From the NCBI GenBank assembly GCA_026702845.1, contig JADCLS010000023.1, positions 1 to 64,000 on the forward strand: 64,000 nucleotides of DNA, given 5' to 3'. This DNA is from Candidatus Heimdallarchaeota archaeon (GTDB lineage: Archaea; Asgardarchaeota; Heimdallarchaeia; Heimdallarchaeales; Kariarchaeaceae). The notes under the pieces were generated by a model. It did no database searches. It was not told the origin of the DNA and worked only from the letters and a program-made list of their open reading frames with translations. Each line of letters starts with the position of its first letter. The stretch's first letter is position 1. Made by a program: the position numbers and the translations under genes. Shown in pieces: positions 51,962 through 62,578 of the stretch.

Positions 51962-54238
51962 TTAGCCAATGTTCTGATTAATCCTTACCACAACCAATGG
52001 TTGAAATTCTTCAACAGCAAATTTTCTGCTCTTTTCATCATTATATCCCTGATGTGGCAAGAAGACATACCTGAAAGCAGTTTTTCCCACCTGAGTTGCT
52101 TTGTAGTTAGTTCCCCATTGATTATTCATCAGATATGAATAGAATTTTCCATTCTTCTTGGTTTTATTTAGCCATTTGAAGTTATAAAATGGTACTCGTA
52201 TTTCTCCTGGTTCCATTATTGGTGAATCAATTGATGCACAGCTCATCCCGAATTCATGAGTTGAAATATCAACAAACCTGTTAATGGATACATGATTTTT
52301 GCATGCCCCTTCAATCTGGCCCTCATCAAGCTTGACAACATCCCATGCGGTATCATATCGGATTTCACCATTGGGACAGTTTATCGAGTATTCAAGGTGA
52401 ATTCCCTCTTTGAAGTAGGCAGGATATTTGATCTTGTTGCGATGATCAAGAATATTGGTGATGTATACCCGTTCACTATCATCATATAAGGTGATAAAAG
52501 TTTCCAAATAATCTTGCGGATAGACCTTTCTCTCAATTTTTACAGTAATTAGTAAAGGTCCTTTCTCAACAACAGAAATTTTGACATCTGGATTTCTGAT
52601 ATACCTTTTTCCAAATTTAAATGATCTTCCCTTTACAAAATGATAGCGATTGAACCCACCTCTTGGATTAATCATCTCATTGTTCTTGTAGCTGATTCTG
52701 TTTATCTCACCAGAATGAGGATCAAGCTCCACACGAACCTTGTTATTCCATAATGCTGTGGAATCTGTATCACAGGTCCCTGAAGCTAGAGGTGTGTCTT
52801 CATATAGAATTATCTTCTTGCTAATAACAACCTCTCCTGTTTTAATTGCTAAATATCCACCTGAGAGAGCTTGAGTGTCTAATTCATTGCCTTCATGATC
52901 CCTCGCCCCCTGTTTATCACTGCGTATCTTGATTATGGCAGAAACTGGCCAATCATGAGGATTATGGACTTCTAGTTCATTGTCCACCTTTTTAGTTTTA
53001 CACTGATCAAGAATGTCTGAGTAGGAAGCAGGGTAGATTATCTCTCCTCTAAGCAAATCTTGAAGAAGCTTTTGGCTCAATTCAGTGGATAGCTCCACCC
53101 GTTTTGCCTTCCATGCCCACTGGGTGTGGACGAATGGGTCATCTGGTTTAATCATAGAATTCCATGCTCCCCAAGTATGTTCAGAAAAAAGAAGCACTTG
53201 TTTCCAAGCCTCTTTCATCAGTTGTGTATCCAATACTTGATTTCGTTTGGAGGCCAGCTTAGTGAGTAATGATAATCGCTCTGAATTCTCCCTACTGATT
53301 GCTGTTTCCTTGCTTGATGAAAGTACTCCATCTTCCCAGAATCCATTGAAATCACCACTATATACTGGTAATCTATCACCATATTTCTTCTCTAACTCAT
53401 GCATAGCATGTGAGGTGGTGGAAATAATCATTTCTATATCCTTGTACTTTTCATTCCACTCTTTTACAAGATCTGAGAGTATATCATCAGGTGGTCCATT
53501 ATCTGCCCCAATTGCATAGCGGATGATAATGGTATTATACGGATACTCCTCATCCTCAAGTTTCTTGAGGTACTTGTAGATCTTATCATAGGGTATTCTG
53601 TTCTTTGGTTTTCTTCGTTTATTGAAACCAAGGATAAATGGATCATGAAACCAGGAATATCCTTGCTTATGTAAATATACAAGTACTTTTTCTCCTCTTG
53701 GTGTAGTCCAATAAAATGGCTTATCACCCCAGATTTTGAGCACTTTTCCTATCCTATCTGAACGATTTGGTGCAGTTGATATATACTTAATTCCATTTTC
53801 TTCGCATGCTTTGACCATTCCCCAGCTCATTCCAGGTATATCTGTTATCATAGCAGAATCAATTGAAAAATTGAGTCTTTCTTCTAACTCATTCTTTGAT
53901 CTAAAGAGCTCCATCAATTCCATGGGTCGCATTAATCCAGTGAGCATATTCAGAAAGAAACCATCCAACCCTATATGACCGGAGTGTACATAGTTGACAA
54001 ATTTCTCATACTGAGATTTTTCTGAATTCTTCATCCATTCCTCAACAGCCCAAGTACATTCAGGATTCCACCTAAACTGAGCCTGTATGGGATAATTCTT
54101 TGATTTCTCAATCAGTTCCATCGCATGGTTGATATGATCCATCTGTCCTTGCAAAACTTCCATCTGTGGATGTGTGTATCCAATATCCAGGTGTGTGTGG
54201 TGGATGAGATAGACCTTCCAAGCTTTCTGTAAGACCAT
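51962..54238 (-). CDS. Glycoside hydrolase family 38-like protein (alpha-mannosidase superfamily), shorter form
   Basis: About 758 residues. The N-terminal barrel begins VYLIHHTHLDIGYTH, whose His and Asp are the zinc ligands of GH38, and the likely nucleophile Asp is in SAMITDIPGMSWG (about 150). The C-terminal beta-sandwich has YVFLPHQGYND. There is no signal peptide, so it acts inside the cell. I prefer ATG 54238 (MVLQKAWKVYLI), because TTAAAAT lies about 25 nt upstream and family members begin near this point; ATG 54265 adds nine residues. Substrate: alpha-mannosides by family, not proven. Confidence 0.82.
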   Translation of the reverse strand: MVLQKAWKVYLIHHTHLDIGYTHPQMEVLQGQMDHINHAMELIEKSKNYPIQAQFRWNPECTWAVEEWMKNSEKSQYEKFVNYVHSGHIGLDGFFLNMLTGLMRPMELMELFRSKNELEERLNFSIDSAMITDIPGMSWGMVKACEENGIKYISTAPNRSDRIGKVLKIWGDKPFYWTTPRGEKVLVYLHKQGYSWFHDPFILGFNKRRKPKNRIPYDKIYKYLKKLEDEEYPYNTIIIRYAIGADNGPPDDILSDLVKEWNEKYKDIEMIISTTSHAMHELEKKYGDRLPVYSGDFNGFWEDGVLSSSKETAISRENSERLSLLTKLASKRNQVLDTQLMKEAWKQVLLFSEHTWGAWNSMIKPDDPFVHTQWAWKAKRVELSTELSQKLLQDLLRGEIIYPASYSDILDQCKTKKVDNELEVHNPHDWPVSAIIKIRSDKQGARDHEGNELDTQALSGGYLAIKTGEVVISKKIILYEDTPLASGTCDTDSTALWNNKVRVELDPHSGEINRISYKNNEMINPRGGFNRYHFVKGRSFKFGKRYIRNPDVKISVVEKGPLLITVKIERKVYPQDYLETFITLYDDSERVYITNILDHRNKIKYPAYFKEGIHLEYSINCPNGEIRYDTAWDVVKLDEGQIEGACKNHVSINRFVDISTHEFGMSCASIDSPIMEPGEIRVPFYNFKWLNKTKKNGKFYSYLMNNQWGTNYKATQVGKTAFRYVFLPHQGYNDEKSRKFAVEEFQPLVVVRINQNIG

Positions 54239-54402
54239 AACTATAAATCGAGAACATTTTTTCATTTTAAGCCTTTTTCATCACGATCGATAGATTTTCA
54301 TTCTAACTACATGGATTGGAGTAATTTATTATCCCAAAACGTTGGGTATTATACCTCTGTTCATGAAGATGAATAAATACTCAAGTCAAATAATTTCAAC
54401 TG

Positions 54403-56532
54403 TTGTCTGAAGAAGTAGTAGAACTAATCCAGATGATGAGTCTGGATGAGAAAATCTCCCAGATGGTACATATGGCTAAAAGTATCCCCAGATTGCAAAT
54501 CAGTGCTTATAACTGGTGGAATGAGTGTATCCATGGTGTAGGTAGAGCAGGAATTGCCACAGTATTTCCCCAACCCATTGGTTTAGCTGCTATGTTTGAT
54601 GAAAATATTCTCTATGAGATCGCTGTCACTATTTCTGATGAGGCTCGAGCAAAATATAATCAAGTCAAACAAAAAGAATTGAGATCAAGGAAAATCATTC
54701 CACGAGCACTATCTGAAACGATTTCTCTATACCGTACATACTGGTACAGAGGGCTGACCTGCTGGAGTCCTAATATCAACATATTTCGGGATCCTCGCTG
54801 GGGCCGGGGACATGAGACCTATGGAGAGGACCCTTTCTTGACCTCAAGGTTGGGAGTTGCCTTTGTGAAGGGTCTTCAGGGAGAAGATGAGAATTACATT
54901 AAGGTGATCGCCACCCCAAAGCACTTTGCAGTACATAGTGGTCCTGAGAAAACCAGACATGAATTTAATGCAATAGTGTCTGAAAGAGATCTTCATGAGA
55001 CCTATCTTCCGGCATTCAAAGCTTGTGTCATCGAGGCGAAGGCAGGATCCATCATGGCAGCATACAATGCCATAAATAACATACCCGCTCCTGCAAACTC
55101 TCATTTTCTACAGCATATTCTGCGGGATGATTGGGGATTCGATGGCTATGTAGTCTCTGATTGTGGCGGAATTCGTGATCTCCATAAGAATCACAAATTC
55201 ACAGACAAGCCATGGCAATCAGCTGCTATGTCTGTGATAGCTGGGTGTGATCTAAATTGTGGATCAACTTACAAACACCTCAAACGGGCTGTAAAGGAGG
55301 GAATAATTGATGAAACTATAATTGATACTTCTGTAAAGAGATTGATAGAAGCAAGGTTTAAACTTGGGATCCTAACCCCTCATGGCTCAGGACCCTATGA
55401 TTCCATATCTGCTGAGATAATTGATTGCGAGAAGCATAGAGAACTAGCATTACAGACATCAAGGAACTCCTTAGTATTATTGAAAAATGCTCATCTATTA
55501 CCCTTGGAGAACAAAACTGGTAAAATCGCTGTGATCGGTCCCAATGCTGACTCTCTTGATGTGCTTCTGGGGAACTACCATGGAAAACCCTCGAGCTATA
55601 TCACCACTTTGCAAGGTATCCGAGAAATATACAAGGGAGTGACTTATTATACAAAGGGCTCTGAATTGATTAAACTTGATGAAACACTTCAAACTGCGGC
55701 CATTAAACTAGCCCGAGAGGTTGAATTAATAGTGGTTTGTCTAGGTCTCTCCCCCAGGATCGAGGGGGAGGAGGGAGATACATACAACAAGGATCAAGCT
55801 GGAGATAAGGCTGATATCAATCTTCCTGAGGCTCAGTTGGCCTTACTTAGAACGCTTTCACACCAGGGTAAACCAATCATCTCAGTTATTCTTGCGGGTA
55901 GTCCTGTCGATCTACGTGAGGTAGATCAACTCTCTGATGCCATTATCTATGCCTGGTATCCTGGACAGGATGGCGGAAAAGCAATTGCTGAGGCAATTTT
56001 CGGATATTTCTCACCTTCTGCAAGACTGCCTGTCACCTTTGTTCGTTCCAACAATGATCTCCCTCCCTTTGAGGATTACAGAATGAAAGGCAGAACATAC
56101 AGATATCTTGAAACTGAACCCATGTTTCCTTTCGGATTTGGATTAAGTTATACCATATTTAGATACTCTAATTTGAAAATTTCATGGAAGTACACAAATA
56201 ACACCCGAGTGCTGCAAGTTGAGGTGGAGGTTAGAAATACTGGAGAAGTAAATAGTGATGAGATAGTGCAATACTATATACACCTAGATTCCTCTGGTAT
56301 CAAAACCCCAAACTATCAACTATGTGGTTTTAAGAGAATCTCATTGAAACCGGGTCAGAATAAAAATATAACCTACGAACTCACAGAAGATATGTTTAAG
56401 GTCATAGATAATGATGGGAAGAGTATCCCTGCAAATTCAGGTATCTTGTATGTCGGTGGCTCCCAACCAGATTCTAGATCACAGGAACTTACTGGAGTTC
56501 TTCCATTATCAATTAATATTTCATTTGATTGA
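54403..56532 (+). CDS. Glycoside hydrolase family 3 (beta-xylosidase/beta-glucosidase-like)
   Basis: The 709-residue enzyme has the GH3 barrel (about 1-320) with YNWWNECIHGVGRAG and NIFRDPRWGRGHETYGEDP, the nucleophile Asp in GFDGYVVSDCGGI (about 252), a C-terminal GH3 domain (about 345-560; LVLLKNAHLLPL, YPGQDGGKAIAEA) and a fibronectin-III-like end. The NWWxExxHG motif resembles the beta-xylosidase/arabinofuranosidase branch. There is no signal peptide, so it works on imported oligosaccharides. The start is TTG 54403 (LSEEVVELIQ). It lies between, and opposite to, the two GH38 genes. Confidence 0.93.
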   Translation: MSEEVVELIQMMSLDEKISQMVHMAKSIPRLQISAYNWWNECIHGVGRAGIATVFPQPIGLAAMFDENILYEIAVTISDEARAKYNQVKQKELRSRKIIPRALSETISLYRTYWYRGLTCWSPNINIFRDPRWGRGHETYGEDPFLTSRLGVAFVKGLQGEDENYIKVIATPKHFAVHSGPEKTRHEFNAIVSERDLHETYLPAFKACVIEAKAGSIMAAYNAINNIPAPANSHFLQHILRDDWGFDGYVVSDCGGIRDLHKNHKFTDKPWQSAAMSVIAGCDLNCGSTYKHLKRAVKEGIIDETIIDTSVKRLIEARFKLGILTPHGSGPYDSISAEIIDCEKHRELALQTSRNSLVLLKNAHLLPLENKTGKIAVIGPNADSLDVLLGNYHGKPSSYITTLQGIREIYKGVTYYTKGSELIKLDETLQTAAIKLAREVELIVVCLGLSPRIEGEEGDTYNKDQAGDKADINLPEAQLALLRTLSHQGKPIISVILAGSPVDLREVDQLSDAIIYAWYPGQDGGKAIAEAIFGYFSPSARLPVTFVRSNNDLPPFEDYRMKGRTYRYLETEPMFPFGFGLSYTIFRYSNLKISWKYTNNTRVLQVEVEVRNTGEVNSDEIVQYYIHLDSSGIKTPNYQLCGFKRISLKPGQNKNITYELTEDMFKVIDNDGKSIPANSGILYVGGSQPDSRSQELTGVLPLSINISFD

Positions 56533-56536
56533 AAGT

Positions 56537-59332
56537 TTACTGAGAAAGTTGTATCATTTTGATCTCGAAGGGTTCAAATTTCAAAGAGAGCTGGTGATCT
56601 ACTACCTCAAGGTTTTCTTTGATGATACCTCCAACTAGAACCGACTGAGCCTTCTTTAACTTCTCATGGATTTCCATAGTTGCTGACACTGGTTCTTCTT
56701 CCAAATTGTACATGGTGACAAGAATTGCATCATCCAATGCTCTGAAAGAAGATATACGAATGGATGGGTTATCTAGAGAGAAAACCTCCTCCAGTAATTG
56801 TTGTGATACTGTTTTCTTGGCAACTGCTGTGGGTTGAATAAAAGCAACTTCTGAGTGATCTGCAGAGAAATGAATCGGCTCATCTGAACTATGTAATAGT
56901 AAAGCATACTTGTAGTTGAATTCCTTACCCATCTCCTGACCACCAGGAGTATCTACTGCAGGACCTGCATGCATGGGTCGTTCCTCGAAATCCATTCGAG
57001 AGAGATGACCTACAGAACGTAGAAGAGTTAGTGATAGCACATCTCGATCCAATTCTAATTCTGGTAATCCATGATTGATCAGGGTCAATGCAGAATTATG
57101 TCCTTCTACTCTAACAAATCTCTTCTGTGCCTGTATTCCACTTGGACGTTCCATGAATTCACCCTCTCTAATTGGTTGTGCATCTCGTTTCACAACACCA
57201 AAATGCGTGGCCGTTATAGTTTTATCACAAGGGTATGGTAGGTTGAATCCCAGACGTAACCTGTGATTCTCAGCAGTATTGGTTAGGGTTGTCTCCATAT
57301 CAATTCTTGGAAGATCATGATAGAATCTGAATACAGTCTTGATGGGAATTTTGGCCTTACCTTTTCTAGTATCTCGATTTCCACCTAGCTTCTCAAAGGT
57401 ATTTAGAATTAATTTCTGTTCAATTTCATTGAATACAGGTCCTTGGGTTAGAATTTTTCTTTTCACCTTTGAGGTTTTATATGATGTTGGTAACACTTTC
57501 CCAAAGGTATACAGATCACCCCGATCACCTGTATCCTCGAGAACATGTAATTTTTCGTACAGGATATTTGTAGTTTTATCTAACATGGAAAAGGAACCAT
57601 CCTTTTTGAATGTCAGTTCAAAATATTTGTTACTTACTGAATTCTTTGTAATTAGAAGATCATGATCTTTAATTGAGATATCTTCAAGGAGTGTGAAACT
57701 ACTAAATGTCCAAGGTTTTAGGGGTACTTTTGTATAATAGCCCTGCTCAGCACCTTTAGTGGCCAGAACATGAAATTTGCCATATTGTTTTGAGTCAATA
57801 TAATCTCTCACCTGTTGCTTGAGATCATCAACATTGAGGTCACCAATTGCTGTATCTCCCATCTCTAAGCGTATGATCAGCATATTTGGGTCTGCACTCT
57901 CAAGGAACTGCACCTTGTTGATAAATGCATCTTCGAATTTTCTACCCATGAGCAAACGAAGTCCCTGTTTGAGAAGGAATGGATTCATGATCTCATCGAT
58001 CATGACCTCCTCAGTTGTCTTGGCCAGCTCTACTGCAAATTCAGATCCATCAGGTGCACGTAATCCCCGCAACTTGATGTTTGCAGGCACTTTGAAATGT
58101 ACCATCTGTGGTATATTACTATTAGTATGGTTAAATACATAGATCTGATACTCTTCTTGCATTTCTCCAGTATCTCGTACTAGTTTCATATTCTCTTCCA
58201 GAACCTTTCTGGAGATGCTCTCAGACCATGAGAATCGTGTTTTCATCTCCTCGTGCGTTTGATCAATGGAACAACCACAAATGCTGTCATGGGGGGCATT
58301 CTTGAGTAACCATCTCCAAGCTGTATCCATGAACCCCTCAGGGTATTTCATTAATTCGTGAAAATACAAATGAGTACTCAAAGGTTCTGCATAATTGGTT
58401 AATAAATCCTCACATACTTGATTCCATTGTTTTATCCAGATTCTTGCTGAGTATGTATCTTGAAGCATCGGTGCTCGGGCTGGGGATCTGAATTCTCCAA
58501 TATATGTAGGTGCTTCATACATATGTGCCTTTATCTCAGTTTTGAGTAGGTAGACAAATTCTTCCATGGAGCTGATTTTGATGTCGGCTTTTAGATCTAT
58601 CTCTGTGAGAAGTGATTGAACCCCTGGTGAAGGTTGCTGGTGATCTGTACCATTCATTAATAGATAAACTGGGAATGGGGAATATGATACAAGGTCTGCA
58701 ATACAGTTCGTAATCTCATCTTCTAGATCTTGCTTTGAGCTGGCATTGAGATGAGCAGCATTTCCATATCCATGGGGTAAATACACTCCAAGAATCTGAG
58801 ATTTAGCTTTCTCATGTCTCTTCCAATTAAATGGTACTGTGTTGACTTCTTGAGGTACTCCACGCCAGAGAACGACCGAATCCAACTCAGTGATGTCTGC
58901 AATGAATTGTGGGATCGCAGGAGAATGACCAAATTGATCCGGAAGATACATAACCTTCATCATGGGGATTTCAAATGTTTTGCATAGTTTATAACTCATC
59001 TCAAGGTTCCTAATCAGGTTTTCTTCACCGACCAACCATTCATCTGGTAGCAGATACAGTGGACCTACACCTATTTTTCCATCACGGATGAGTTTCAATA
59101 CCTTTTCCTTGTTTTGTGGTTTAATTTCGAAATAATCTTCCAAAACAACAGTCTGGCCATCAAACATGAAATAATAATCCTGTTTCTCATTGATCTCTAG
59201 TAGCTGATCAAATAGCTGCACCAATTGATATCTAAAGCTCTGAAAATCAAGGTACCATTCTCTATCCCAGTGCGTACAGGGGATGATGATGATTTTGGCA
59301 TCCTGAAGCTCTGATGTTCTAATATTTTGCAT
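56537..59332 (-). CDS. Glycoside hydrolase family 38 alpha-mannosidase (MngB/ManA type)
   Basis: The 931-residue enzyme starts with IIIPCTHWDREWYLDFQSFR, the zinc-binding HxD of GH38, and FDGQTVVLEDYFEI. The nucleophile is Asp in VMYLPDQFGHSPAIPQF (about 132). HDSICGCSIDQTHEEM (about 355) is the second metal/substrate loop. The all-beta C-terminal half completes a bacterial/archaeal-type mannosidase of normal length. No signal peptide. The gene converges on GH3 with 4 bp between stops. It may hydrolyse mannosylglycerate or mannose-containing glycans. Confidence 0.93.
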   Translation of the reverse strand: MQNIRTSELQDAKIIIIPCTHWDREWYLDFQSFRYQLVQLFDQLLEINEKQDYYFMFDGQTVVLEDYFEIKPQNKEKVLKLIRDGKIGVGPLYLLPDEWLVGEENLIRNLEMSYKLCKTFEIPMMKVMYLPDQFGHSPAIPQFIADITELDSVVLWRGVPQEVNTVPFNWKRHEKAKSQILGVYLPHGYGNAAHLNASSKQDLEDEITNCIADLVSYSPFPVYLLMNGTDHQQPSPGVQSLLTEIDLKADIKISSMEEFVYLLKTEIKAHMYEAPTYIGEFRSPARAPMLQDTYSARIWIKQWNQVCEDLLTNYAEPLSTHLYFHELMKYPEGFMDTAWRWLLKNAPHDSICGCSIDQTHEEMKTRFSWSESISRKVLEENMKLVRDTGEMQEEYQIYVFNHTNSNIPQMVHFKVPANIKLRGLRAPDGSEFAVELAKTTEEVMIDEIMNPFLLKQGLRLLMGRKFEDAFINKVQFLESADPNMLIIRLEMGDTAIGDLNVDDLKQQVRDYIDSKQYGKFHVLATKGAEQGYYTKVPLKPWTFSSFTLLEDISIKDHDLLITKNSVSNKYFELTFKKDGSFSMLDKTTNILYEKLHVLEDTGDRGDLYTFGKVLPTSYKTSKVKRKILTQGPVFNEIEQKLILNTFEKLGGNRDTRKGKAKIPIKTVFRFYHDLPRIDMETTLTNTAENHRLRLGFNLPYPCDKTITATHFGVVKRDAQPIREGEFMERPSGIQAQKRFVRVEGHNSALTLINHGLPELELDRDVLSLTLLRSVGHLSRMDFEERPMHAGPAVDTPGGQEMGKEFNYKYALLLHSSDEPIHFSADHSEVAFIQPTAVAKKTVSQQLLEEVFSLDNPSIRISSFRALDDAILVTMYNLEEEPVSATMEIHEKLKKAQSVLVGGIIKENLEVVDHQLSLKFEPFEIKMIQLSQ

Positions 59333-60494
59333 TTAATATTTTTTAAACTTTTGTGATTTAATTGTTTATGATGTAGAAATGATATTTAGATAATATTTTA
59401 TCTAGAATCACTTTAATCATATTGTTTGCTCTATTTGATTCAAATCAAATTAATATGTATGTTTATGTGAATAAAATGTCTGGCTATGAAAGGTCATTCT
59501 TTATTCAAGTTATCTAAGTCACTGGGTTCTCCAATTTACAATTTATAATTTGGCCATTAATTTGAGAATAAAGAGTTTAATAATTAATGTTCCTTTTAGC
59601 ATTTGTAAAATCATATTAATGGGTGTTTGAAATCGAGGGAGGTAAAAGTGATCTAACTGATATAAAGGATATGAGAGACATAATCTGATGTCAGAGTTTG
59701 ATTTCTAAGCGATATTGTCAAGATACGAGTTTGAGAGAGATGACCATACACTGGGTAAATAACTATTTGATTGAATATCTGTGGATTCATATAGCTATAA
59801 ATCTAAAAGCCCAAAATTATGCCATCTGAGGTAATAAATTAATGAATCTCTAGAGTCTGAAATCAATGACCTTTAAAATCTTGAATCGCTGGATTCTGTA
59901 GATTCAATCTTCACTTTCAAGAATCCGCGTATTATCTTTATAACTAGGATTCACCTATTATTGTTTAGAATCACATGACCAAGCGTTTCACAAAGTATAT
60001 GATCAAAAATATGGTTATCGAGCATAAAAAAGTGAATATTCGACAGAATAGAGGTCTGACATCTAGCTTAGCCTTCATTTTCCCACTATGATACCTGGAT
60101 TGGTAACAAAATGTGGCTTGACATCACTCTATACTGATGAAACGTTAATAATAATATAGTGTATCAAACATTGATTTGAATTGAAAATATATCTGAATGG
60201 TGATCGTATTTGCTTTGGGTTTCTTTTAATGAAATCATTTAACTTGATATAACTTGATCGAACAATTTGAACCGAAGAGATATTCATGATAACACCAGAA
60301 ATAAGGGGGAAACAGTGGCACAAGGCCACTGTACATAACGTCAACATCGTGTGACTAAAGCCCCCTTTGGGTATCCAATAATAGTTTTTCAAATATGTTT
60401 GCTATTATTTTAGAATTAATGCCATTTGATAATGATAATTCATGCACTTATGATCTTCTGTAAAATTTCTTGGCGATTATTATCAGATTAAAGA
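59333..60494. other. Long gene-poor stretch with possible decayed genes
   Basis: No supportable gene over about 1.16 kb. Short open frames occur (e.g. 59738-59827, beginning MTIHWVNNYLIEYLW, and 59974-60090, beginning MTKRFTKYMIKNM) that could be pieces of a decayed transposase, but the evidence is weak. GGATTC/GAATCC words recur in both orientations near 59890-59951. The inverted-repeat structure at 60303-60367 is listed separately. Confidence 0.45.
60303..60367. repeat. Nested inverted repeats (possible structured RNA or element end)
   Basis: An outer 7-bp stem, AAGGGGG (60303-60309) with CCCCCTT (60361-60367), encloses a perfect 8-bp hairpin ACAGTGGC-ACAAG-GCCACTGT (60312-60332). The G/C content stands out from the AT-rich surroundings. 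No gene frame explains it. It could be a small RNA, or the end of a lost mobile element. Confidence 0.45.
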
Positions 60495-61187
60495 TTGAGA
60501 ATCACAACTAATTTAGGTTTACTGCATGTTTTTTGTTATATGAGTTTAGAACTGGGTTCTTTTAGAAAAGTACTTGATTCAGAGATCCTGACATTATCAA
60601 AGTACTACAATGGAAAAATTGGTAGGTATTCCATCCACAAAAACCTCATCGAGAATCTGAATGTTTGTGACATAGAGGATAGTGTAACTTTTTTTCGGAT
60701 AAAGGAAGGAAATAAAAGCAATCCCGTAAATTCAATAATTAATGAATTAACTACAAATTTCAAGAAATTTAATGAAATTTTATATGATGATACATATTCA
60801 TTTGAATGGTTCAACACTCCAAAATTACTTCCAATTGATTTTGTAGATATTTCACATTTACTTGACCCCTTGATTATTTATTTAAATAACGATAATCATA
60901 GAAAAATCTTCAGAAAAGAAGTACTAAAAATCTTTTTTAGATTAACTGAAAAGCCCTATGGTTCATTGGTTGCTTTAACAGATTTAATAAGAGATTTTGT
61001 CATTCCAAATTTGAATGGTTATGATACGAAGAGAAGTATTGAGGCATTTTTATATTATTTAAAATTCAGAAATATTACACTGCCAGCTCCCTTTCATTTT
61101 CAATTGAGTGCTTTTGAGCGAAATGATGATCTTGTTGATAAATTAATAGAGCTTGAAAGCACCTTAGATAAGGGATTAAAAATTTAA
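60495..61187 (+). CDS. Hypothetical protein
   Basis: The 230-residue protein (TTG 60495; ATG 60540 is an alternative giving MSLELGSFRKVLDSE) is mostly helical, with an Asn/Asp/Tyr-rich middle, a KEVLKIFFRLTEKPYGSL helix and no signal, Cys cluster or known motif. I do not recognise it. AT-rich codon use and surrounding decayed sequence suggest an accessory gene. Confidence 0.6.
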   Translation: MRITTNLGLLHVFCYMSLELGSFRKVLDSEILTLSKYYNGKIGRYSIHKNLIENLNVCDIEDSVTFFRIKEGNKSNPVNSIINELTTNFKKFNEILYDDTYSFEWFNTPKLLPIDFVDISHLLDPLIIYLNNDNHRKIFRKEVLKIFFRLTEKPYGSLVALTDLIRDFVIPNLNGYDTKRSIEAFLYYLKFRNITLPAPFHFQLSAFERNDDLVDKLIELESTLDKGLKI

Positions 61188-61312
61188 AATTTAGTAAAAT
61201 ATGCCTTTATTTTAATTGTAGGGGATTCTTTTTAATGTATACAATGTATTCATTATAATTTATAAAAAATATAGTCAAATGGACAATTAAAGTGTTTTAA
61301 TACTCATGTAGA

Positions 61313-61577
61313 TTATCGATGAATTTAAAAAAATTGATAACACTAATCGTATTAACCTAACTTATACATCTGGAACTTTATTTTATGACGAACCAAAATT
61401 TTTGATAGGTGGAGTATCAGAAGCAACTGGAATTGAGAAAGAACCAACATTTTTATCTGATGAAAAAGAAACTAAAACAGAGAATTAATGAGAATGAAAC
61501 AATCTTTTCGGTAGGCCAAATACTTGTGCAATCAATATTCGAATACCTTAATAATAAATTCCTTCAATCAGATTAGC
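61313..61577 (+). pseudogene. Decayed small gene
   Basis: After ATG-TAG at 61307-61312 a frame of about 58 codons reads IIDEFKKIDNTNRINLTYTS and on to KETKTEN and TAA (61486-61488); a second frame then continues with RINENETIFSVGQILVQSIF to a TAG at 61575-61577. The immediate stop and the frame change look like a broken gene. Not recognised; evidence is modest. Confidence 0.3.
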
Positions 61578-61660
61578 TGATGATGAAATAATATTATAAT
61601 AGATGCACTGTATGATTTATTCTCCAAAAGTGTAAAATAATCAAATTCGTTAATAAAAGA

Positions 61661-62578
61661 ATGGATAAAATGGTAAAAACCGATTTTGGGAAAATTGAGA
61701 TTAATGCCGATAAAATGTCTATTCATGGTGGAGATGTGAATACTGATCAAATAGATATTGAAATTTCCTCTGAGATAAAGACAGTCATTTTTTTTGTAGA
61801 TTCAATAAGCCTGGGCAAGAAATTTTTTGATAAAATACCTAAGGTGGAAACTATTATCCTTCGGAATTGCATGATTGATAAGATGCCAGAAGACACCTTT
61901 ACTTCACTTCAAAATCTAGAGACAATAATGATTCAGAAGACAAATATTAATGAAATACCAGAAAAGATCTTTTTCAACAATCCCAAATTAGAATCGATCA
62001 ATTTGGGGAACAATCAATTAAATTCTGTTCCAGATAAGCTCCTCTCAAAAAATCCACACCTCAAGTATTTTTATCTTTTCAATAATAAGTTGAGATCTTT
62101 AAGCAAAGATTTTTTCAGCAACCAAACCGAATTGGAGGATGTTTCTATGAGTATGAATTTTGGAATGGATCTCTCAGATATGGTGGGTACAGCAAAGCTA
62201 TCGCTATCCAAAAGCACCATAGAGATGTTGCAAACCCTTGATGATCTAGATTACTCCAATATTCGAAAATTTATGAATAGAGAAGTTGACTTTGATAATA
62301 TTTCAGAAAATACAAAGGTTGCAATAAGAACCTTGGCAAAGGATGCAGGATCAACTGAAGGATTACTAACAATATTAGATGATTTCGAAACTCAAGAAAT
62401 AGACGCATTCATGGAAAAATATGATGTTGCTGATGATGACCTCAGTTTATTTAGAGAATCAAATAAAATGGCTGGTGTCGGGGATATGATGGTGAGTACA
62501 CCACAGTATTTCAACACTTTTACGGGTAAAAAACAGATCCAGGAATTGATTACTCTAATAAAACAGACTGGGCATTAG
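61661..62578 (+). CDS. Leucine-rich-repeat protein
   Basis: The 305-residue protein has about five leucine-rich repeats at about 55-165, with the typical LxxLETIxLxxNxIxxIPExxFxxN pattern (e.g. LESINLGNNQLNSVPDKLLS). The N-terminal 50 residues are beta-like, and the C-terminal 120 residues are helical and acidic (ETQEIDAFMEKYDVADDDLS). No signal peptide, so it is probably a cytoplasmic protein-binding scaffold. LRR proteins are frequent in Asgard genomes. ATG 61661 and ATG 61670 are both possible. Confidence 0.8.
   Translation: MDKMVKTDFGKIEINADKMSIHGGDVNTDQIDIEISSEIKTVIFFVDSISLGKKFFDKIPKVETIILRNCMIDKMPEDTFTSLQNLETIMIQKTNINEIPEKIFFNNPKLESINLGNNQLNSVPDKLLSKNPHLKYFYLFNNKLRSLSKDFFSNQTELEDVSMSMNFGMDLSDMVGTAKLSLSKSTIEMLQTLDDLDYSNIRKFMNREVDFDNISENTKVAIRTLAKDAGSTEGLLTILDDFETQEIDAFMEKYDVADDDLSLFRESNKMAGVGDMMVSTPQYFNTFTGKKQIQELITLIKQTGH

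Noticed and set aside
59738..60090. Transposase remnant in the gene-poor stretch
   Set aside because: Two short frames look vaguely transposase-like, but there is no catalytic motif and no terminal repeat, so I list it only as possible debris.
60129..60392. 87-codon minus-strand frame
   Set aside because: It is composed of the nested hairpin and AT-rich flanks, with an irregular Cys/Ser-rich product; likely chance.
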